In this document: positions 60,337 through 64,000 of the stretch, piece by piece | Layout of the letters: the number at the start of each line of letters is the position of its first letter | Position numbering within the stretch: the stretch's first letter is position 1 | NCBI RefSeq assembly: GCF_019704135.1 | Contig: NZ_AP024355.1 | Coordinates: forward strand, 4,037,034-4,101,033 | DNA: 64,000 nt | DNA from: Desulfuromonas versatilis | GTDB taxonomy: Bacteria; Desulfobacterota; Desulfuromonadia; Desulfuromonadales; NIT-T3 | Direction: 5' to 3' | Program-made: the position numbers and the translations under genes | Notes under the pieces: model-generated | What the model was told of the DNA's origin: nothing | The model's input: only the letters and a program-made list of their open reading frames with translations | The model's database searches: none

Positions 60337-61440
60337 CTACTCCTCCCGGTCCTGGTCCTGGCTGCTTTCGGCGGGCTTCTTCCCGAACATCCGGGCCCCC
60401 ACCACACCGGCCGCGGCGCCGGCCAGGGCCGCGTAGGCGGGGGTCACATCGACCTTCTGCTTGCGGTCGGTGAAAATCGGCGGATAAGCCGCCGGGGGAG
60501 TGGCATCCTTGATGGGGACCGTGCCCCACATGGTCTGCTCGTAAGGGTACTCGGGCTGGGTGCAGCCCTGGCAGGGGTGGCCGTTGTCGATGCACCAGTT
60601 GGTGCCCGAGTTGAATTTCTTCTCGGGACAGTTGGAGCGGGTCACCGGCCCCTTGCAGCCGAGCTTGTAGAGGCACCCCTCGTCGCCGAACTTCTGGGCG
60701 AACTGGCCGGCGTCGAACTGGCCGCGCAGGGGGCAGTTGTCATGGATGAGCTTCTTGTAGATCATCTCCGGCCGGCCGTGCTCGTCGACCTTGATCGCCT
60801 CGGGCCCGCCGAGCAGCAGCGCGGCCACGGTGCCGATGAACCAGTCGGGGTGGATGGCGCAGCCCGGCAGGTTGACCGCCGGAGTGTTGATCCCCTTGGC
60901 GCGCAGCACCTCGATGGCCCCCTTGGAGCCGGTGGGGTTCATGTTGGCCGCCGGGACGCCGCCGAAGGAGGCGCAGCTGCCCACCGCGATGACCGCCTTG
61001 GCCTTGCGGCCCAAGCGCTCGAGGTGCTCCACGGAGGTGATGCCGTGGCCGTGCTTCTCGCCGACCTCGCAGTGGCGGCCGCCGTCGGCGGTGGTGATCG
61101 AGCCCTCGACCACCAGCAGGAAGGGACGCTCCTCGGTATCGTACATGGCCTGCATGGCGAGATCGCCCGAGGCCGCCATCACCGTGGGGTGGAAGGCCAG
61201 TTCGGTGTGGTGCCCCGGGATGACCTGGTCGAGCAGCACGTCCTGGATGCGCGGGGCAAGAGCGTTGAGCAGCGACACGCTGCAGCCGCTGCAGGCGCCG
61301 GCCGCCAGCCAGATGATCGGGGTCTCCTGAACCGCGCCGGCGAAGGCCTTGCGCAGCATCGGGTTGTCGAACAGGTTGACGCCCAGCGCAGCGGCGCCGC
61401 CGGCGGTGAACTGCAGAAATCTACGTCTGGAAATAGCCAT
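60337..61440 (-). CDS. hybS: Uptake [NiFe] hydrogenase small subunit
   Basis: The 367-residue small subunit has a Tat signal (SRRRFLQF), cluster ligands in AAGACSGCSVSLL, GSCASFGGVPAA, LPGCAIHPDW, CLYKLGCKGP and CPCQGCTQPEYP-type regions, and a C-terminal hydrophobic helix (AYAALAGAAAGVVG) that anchors it to the membrane. ATG 61440 has GGAGAG upstream; a longer frame to 61476 adds residues before the Tat motif. It acts in the periplasm with HybL, oxidising H2 for respiration. A family B repeat separates it from the upstream protease gene. Confidence 0.93.
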   Translation of the reverse strand: MAISRRRFLQFTAGGAAALGVNLFDNPMLRKAFAGAVQETPIIWLAAGACSGCSVSLLNALAPRIQDVLLDQVIPGHHTELAFHPTVMAASGDLAMQAMYDTEERPFLLVVEGSITTADGGRHCEVGEKHGHGITSVEHLERLGRKAKAVIAVGSCASFGGVPAANMNPTGSKGAIEVLRAKGINTPAVNLPGCAIHPDWFIGTVAALLLGGPEAIKVDEHGRPEMIYKKLIHDNCPLRGQFDAGQFAQKFGDEGCLYKLGCKGPVTRSNCPEKKFNSGTNWCIDNGHPCQGCTQPEYPYEQTMWGTVPIKDATPPAAYPPIFTDRKQKVDVTPAYAALAGAAAGVVGARMFGKKPAESSQDQDREE

Positions 61441-61477
61441 GGGTTTATCTCTCCTAAAAAATCGTTGGGAATTCATG

Positions 61478-61567
61478 CGTAGGGGCGAACCTCGTGTTGG
61501 CCCTGGGGTTTGCCTGGGACCTTGGGTCTTCCGCGACCGCGGGCAGACACACAGGTCTGCCCCTACG
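61478..61567. repeat. Family B palindrome, copy 5
   Basis: CGTAGGGGCGAAC at one end and GGTCTGCCCCTACG at the other, with internal CCGCGACCGCGG. The right end includes the stop codon of the hybP protease gene. Confidence 0.82.
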
Positions 61568-62042
61568 ATTCAATTTCCTTCAAGACCAATTTCACCGCCT
61601 GGTCGACGGCCTCCCGAACCGGATCGCTGAGGCCGATGCCGAGCCCGGTGTCGGCCGGCTGGCAGCCGATCACCAGGGTGCTTTGCGGCTTGCAGTCGAC
61701 CAGCTCGCCGAGCTTGAGCGTCTCGAGCAGGCCGACCTGGTGCAGGCTGTTCATCGGCAGGGCGCCCGCTTCGACCTGTTCGGGGCTGAAGCGGTAGAGG
61801 GTGCCGGGGGCCTGGCCGCCGCGCACCGCGTCGAGGACGATGAGCCTCTGCCGGTCGTGAAAGACGTCCATCAGGTCGATGGCCGAGGTCCCCGCGTCGA
61901 ACAGCTCGACCCGCTCCGGCAGCTCCAGGGCCTCCAGCGCCTTGAGGACCGCGTCGGCGAAGCCGTCGTCCCGGCGCAGGATATTGCCCACCGCCATCAC
62001 CAGGATCGGCGGGCGTTGCGGTTGGAGGGCCGGAATCATCAT
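61563..62042 (-). CDS. hybP: [NiFe] hydrogenase maturation protease HybP
   Basis: The 159-residue HybD/HyaD-type endopeptidase cleaves the C-terminal tail of HybL. It shows VMAVGNILRRDDGFADAV near residues 15-32, the metal-contact Asp in DAGTSAIDLMDV, LIVLDAVRGG and a conserved His in SLHQVGLLETL. It overlaps the large-subunit gene by four bases (ATGA) and so is translated with it. Its last codons and stop lie in a family B repeat. Confidence 0.92.
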   Translation of the reverse strand: MMIPALQPQRPPILVMAVGNILRRDDGFADAVLKALEALELPERVELFDAGTSAIDLMDVFHDRQRLIVLDAVRGGQAPGTLYRFSPEQVEAGALPMNSLHQVGLLETLKLGELVDCKPQSTLVIGCQPADTGLGIGLSDPVREAVDQAVKLVLKEIES

Positions 62043-63604
62043 TCGGCCCCGACCACGAAGCGGCTGAGATCCTCGCCCTTGGGGGTGACCACGTGCACCG
62101 CGCAGGACAGGCAGGGGTCGTAGGAGCGGACGATGCGCACCAGCTCGAAGGGGTTGCGGTTGTCCTTGACCCGGGTGCCGAGCAGCGACTGCTCCATCGG
62201 CCCGGGCTGCCCTTTGCCGTCGGCGGGGCCGGCGTTCCAGGTGGTGGGGACCACCGCCTGGTAGTTCTTGGTCTTGCCCCCTTCGACCACGATCCAGTGG
62301 CCGAGGGCGCCGCGGGGCGCTTCGTGCAGGCCCATGCCGCGGGCGGTGACCTCGAGGGGGAAGTCGGTGAAGGTCGGCTCGCCGGGCTTGAGCTGCAGCA
62401 CCCACTGCTTGAGCTGCTCGGCGACCAGCTTGCACTCGATGGCGCGGGCGGCGTGACGGCCGAGCACCGAGAACAGGGCCTCGGGCGAGGCGCTGAACTT
62501 GGCCAGCACGTCGTTGACCATCCCCTGCACCTGCTTGTCGCCGCCGGCATAGCTGGCCAGCATCCGCGCCAGCGGGCCCACCTCGAGCACCTCGCCGTCG
62601 TAGCGGGGGGACTTGACCCAGCTGTAGGCGCCGGCCTTGTCGCGGTCGGGGACGGTCTGGCCGTCGTAGGGGTGTACGGCCCCGGTCTCCTTGAACCAGC
62701 TGTTCTGCACCTCTTCGGTGATCCTGGCGGGGTCGAGTCGGCGCAGCTTGAGGTCGGCCCCCTTGACGATCCCCTGGGGGATGAAGCGCTGGCGCTTGGT
62801 CAGGTCGGGGTCGCTGTCCAGGTCGAAAACGCCGAAGGAGAGGTACTGCCTGCAGCCGGCGCCGATCCCGAAGTAGTCGCTGTAGCGCCCGGCGACCATC
62901 AGCACGTCCGGCAGGTAGTAGGTGTCGATGAAGTCGGTGAGCTGCTCGAGCTTCCACAGGAAGCTGGCGATCTTGTCGACGCTGGGGGCGGCGGTGACGC
63001 CGCCGGCGACGATCGACATGTTGTGCGGCATCTTGCCGCCGAACACCGCCACCGCCTCGTGGGCCAGGCGGCGCATATTGAGCGCCTCGACATAGTGGGC
63101 CACGGCTGCCCGGTTTTCCTCCTTGGAGAGCCGGTAGTCCCCCTCATAGCGGGGCACGAAGGGCCCGAGGTGGCCGCGGGCGATGAAATCCTTGACCTTC
63201 TTCAGGGTCGGGTCGGCGCCGCTGTAGTCGGCCACGGCGGTCACATCGACATAGTCGAGGGCCGCCAGTTGGTAGAAGTGCAGGATGTGGGACTGGACGA
63301 AATTGGCGCCCTGGATCAGGTTGCGCAGGATACGGCCGTTGTCGGTGATGCTGCCGTTGACCCCGTAGACCTCGTCGAGGGCAAAGGCCGCGGTCAGCCC
63401 GTGGGAGGTGGGACACACCCCGCAGATGCGCTGCATGATGCGTGCGGCATCGCGAGGGTCGCGTCCGATCAGGATGTTTTCCAGCCCGCGGTACATCATC
63501 CCCGAGCTCCTGGCCTCTTTGACTACCCCGCCGTCGACCACCGCCTCGATCTTCAGGTGGCCCTCGATACGGGATACCGGATCAATCACAATCTTTTCTG
63601 CCAT
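62039..63604 (-). CDS. hybL: Uptake [NiFe] hydrogenase large subunit
   Basis: The 521-residue group-1 large subunit has Ni ligands in QRICGVCPTSHG near the N-terminus and SYDPCLSCAVHV near the C-terminus. A 15-16-residue tail after the last His is the HybP cleavage product. RIEGHLKIEA and the GHL region are typical of respiratory uptake enzymes. It is the first gene of the operon hybL-P-S-A-B; in Geobacter sulfurreducens a homologous Hyb enzyme is required for H2-dependent growth. ATG 63604 has a GGAGAGAG site. Confidence 0.95.
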   Translation of the reverse strand: MAEKIVIDPVSRIEGHLKIEAVVDGGVVKEARSSGMMYRGLENILIGRDPRDAARIMQRICGVCPTSHGLTAAFALDEVYGVNGSITDNGRILRNLIQGANFVQSHILHFYQLAALDYVDVTAVADYSGADPTLKKVKDFIARGHLGPFVPRYEGDYRLSKEENRAAVAHYVEALNMRRLAHEAVAVFGGKMPHNMSIVAGGVTAAPSVDKIASFLWKLEQLTDFIDTYYLPDVLMVAGRYSDYFGIGAGCRQYLSFGVFDLDSDPDLTKRQRFIPQGIVKGADLKLRRLDPARITEEVQNSWFKETGAVHPYDGQTVPDRDKAGAYSWVKSPRYDGEVLEVGPLARMLASYAGGDKQVQGMVNDVLAKFSASPEALFSVLGRHAARAIECKLVAEQLKQWVLQLKPGEPTFTDFPLEVTARGMGLHEAPRGALGHWIVVEGGKTKNYQAVVPTTWNAGPADGKGQPGPMEQSLLGTRVKDNRNPFELVRIVRSYDPCLSCAVHVVTPKGEDLSRFVVGAE

Positions 63605-63767
63605 GCACTCTCTCCTGGAAATGGATTTTTATTTCCCGCCGGAAAAAGCGTTGACCATCTGTTTTCCGCGGGAAAAGGATCATCTGCGATCCAGCAAAAC
63701 TGGCAAGGAGCATGCCGCGGCCTCGGCAAAAATTTAAAACCCCAGTCAAAACGACTTTTTAAGCGCA

Positions 63768-63839
63768 ATTTTGTATACAGTAAACGATTTGCTTCAGCCG
63801 GCAGCCAAGGGACAGCATTCCCCATTTTGTATACTTTTG
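63768..63839. promoter_or_regulatory. Paired TTTTGTATAC sites, possible operators of hyb
   Basis: AATTTTGTATACAGT (63768-63782) and CATTTTGTATACTTT (63823-63837) share TTTTGTATAC; TGTATACA-like palindromes are bound by several GntR-family repressors. They lie 165-235 bases before the hybL start. Confidence 0.4.
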
Positions 63840-63951
63840 TCGCATCAGGTCGAGGCCCGCGGCTGTCCCACTCAGGCCAAAAGGACACATCGACACGGCC
63901 GCCGAGGGAACATCCTGGCGCAAAGTACCCAGCGGGGCAAAAAGTACCCAC

Positions 63952-63994
63952 CGGTGGCCGCGGTCGGATCGGTCGGAACCGACCGGGCCGCCGG
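63952..63994. repeat. Family D repeat, copy 4 (short)
   Basis: CGGTGGCCGCGGTCGGATCG and GACCGGGCCGCCGG flank GGTCGGAACCGACC, a compact version of the GATCSG element at 30762-30814. Confidence 0.7.
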
Positions 63995-64000
63995 TGATCG

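Larger units (their letters stand above)
63605..64000. other. 396-base region upstream of hybL
   Basis: It contains two TTTTGTATAC sites, AT-rich stretches that could hold the hybL promoter, two AAAGTACCCA units near 63920-63950 and a family D repeat at the right end. No gene is supported. Confidence 0.5.

Noticed and set aside
63702-63717. Sigma-54-like TGGCAAGGAGCATGC on the plus strand
   Set aside because: Spacing fits, but it points away from hybL and no plus-strand gene follows inside the window; the -24 element is also imperfect.

Overview
The window looks like the chromosome of an anaerobic, GC-rich Desulfuromonadia bacterium (Geobacter/Desulfuromonas relatives). The reasons are multiheme c-type cytochromes with an outer-membrane porin, a Geobacter-style Hyb uptake hydrogenase, a heme-bearing chemoreceptor, a GEMM riboswitch, and sigma-54-driven nif genes whose leaders carry terminators of the kind controlled by ANTAR antiterminators. 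No phage, transposase, integrase or CRISPR array was seen.

Layout. 1-4.6 kb: the end of a response regulator, then two SAM-I riboswitch/terminator units controlling two PLP trans-sulfuration enzymes and metX. 4.7-11.3 kb: a small Cys-rich protein, a receiver-PAS-GGDEF-EAL protein, tRNA 2-selenouridine synthase, initiator tRNA-Met, a secreted protein, CheV and a GNAT protein. 11.3-12.5 kb: nifV with a sigma-54 promoter and an attenuator-like leader. 12.7-20.6 kb: a Cache-PAS-GGDEF-EAL protein under a GEMM-I riboswitch, and two chemoreceptors, one with a periplasmic heme motif and a C-terminal hemerythrin. 20.8-27.5 kb: a glutamine amidotransferase, modC and modB, an uncharacterised three-gene module (ABC ATPase, CobW/HypB-like GTPase, solute-binding-fold protein without signal peptide), and nifB. 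28.1-33.2 kb (+): nifE, nifN, a NifU-N/NifQ fusion, an ArsC-like nitrogenase-associated protein, an SseB-domain protein and a frameshifted small gene. 33.4-39.2 kb (-): nifH, nifD, nifK, nifX, a nif-type ferredoxin and a second NifX-family protein, with a different palindromic repeat in nearly every gap. 39.3-43.3 kb: a macro-domain protein, an L,D-transpeptidase, draG, draT and an ANTAR response regulator with its own sigma-54 promoter. 43.4-46.4 kb: a porin-cytochrome conduit. 46.9-53.5 kb: a Cys-rich lipoprotein and a NosL/FtsX-type ABC/SCO/cytochrome-receptor cluster. 53.6-63.6 kb: two [NiFe] hydrogenase operons, a cytosolic group-3b-like one with a HydB-HydG fusion and a membrane-bound HybL-P-S-A-B one.

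How it works together. nifB, nifEN, nifV, nifX and NifQ make and traffic FeMo-co, nifHDK encode the enzyme, ModBC would import molybdate, and DraT/DraG would switch NifH by ADP-ribosylation. Five hairpins in the nifV, nifB and nifH leaders have hexanucleotide loops with A at position 1 and G at position 4, and each overlaps an intrinsic terminator. This is the arrangement recognised by ANTAR proteins, and an ANTAR response regulator is encoded in the same region next to draT. I infer two-layer control, with sigma-54 initiation followed by ANTAR antitermination, which resembles the GnfR system of Geobacter sulfurreducens.

The candidate novelties are the three-gene ATPase/GTPase/binding-protein module, the NifU-NifQ fusion, the GEMM riboswitch with the A variant upstream of a c-di-GMP enzyme, the triple-repeat Cys lipoprotein, and the repeat families that supply gene ends.
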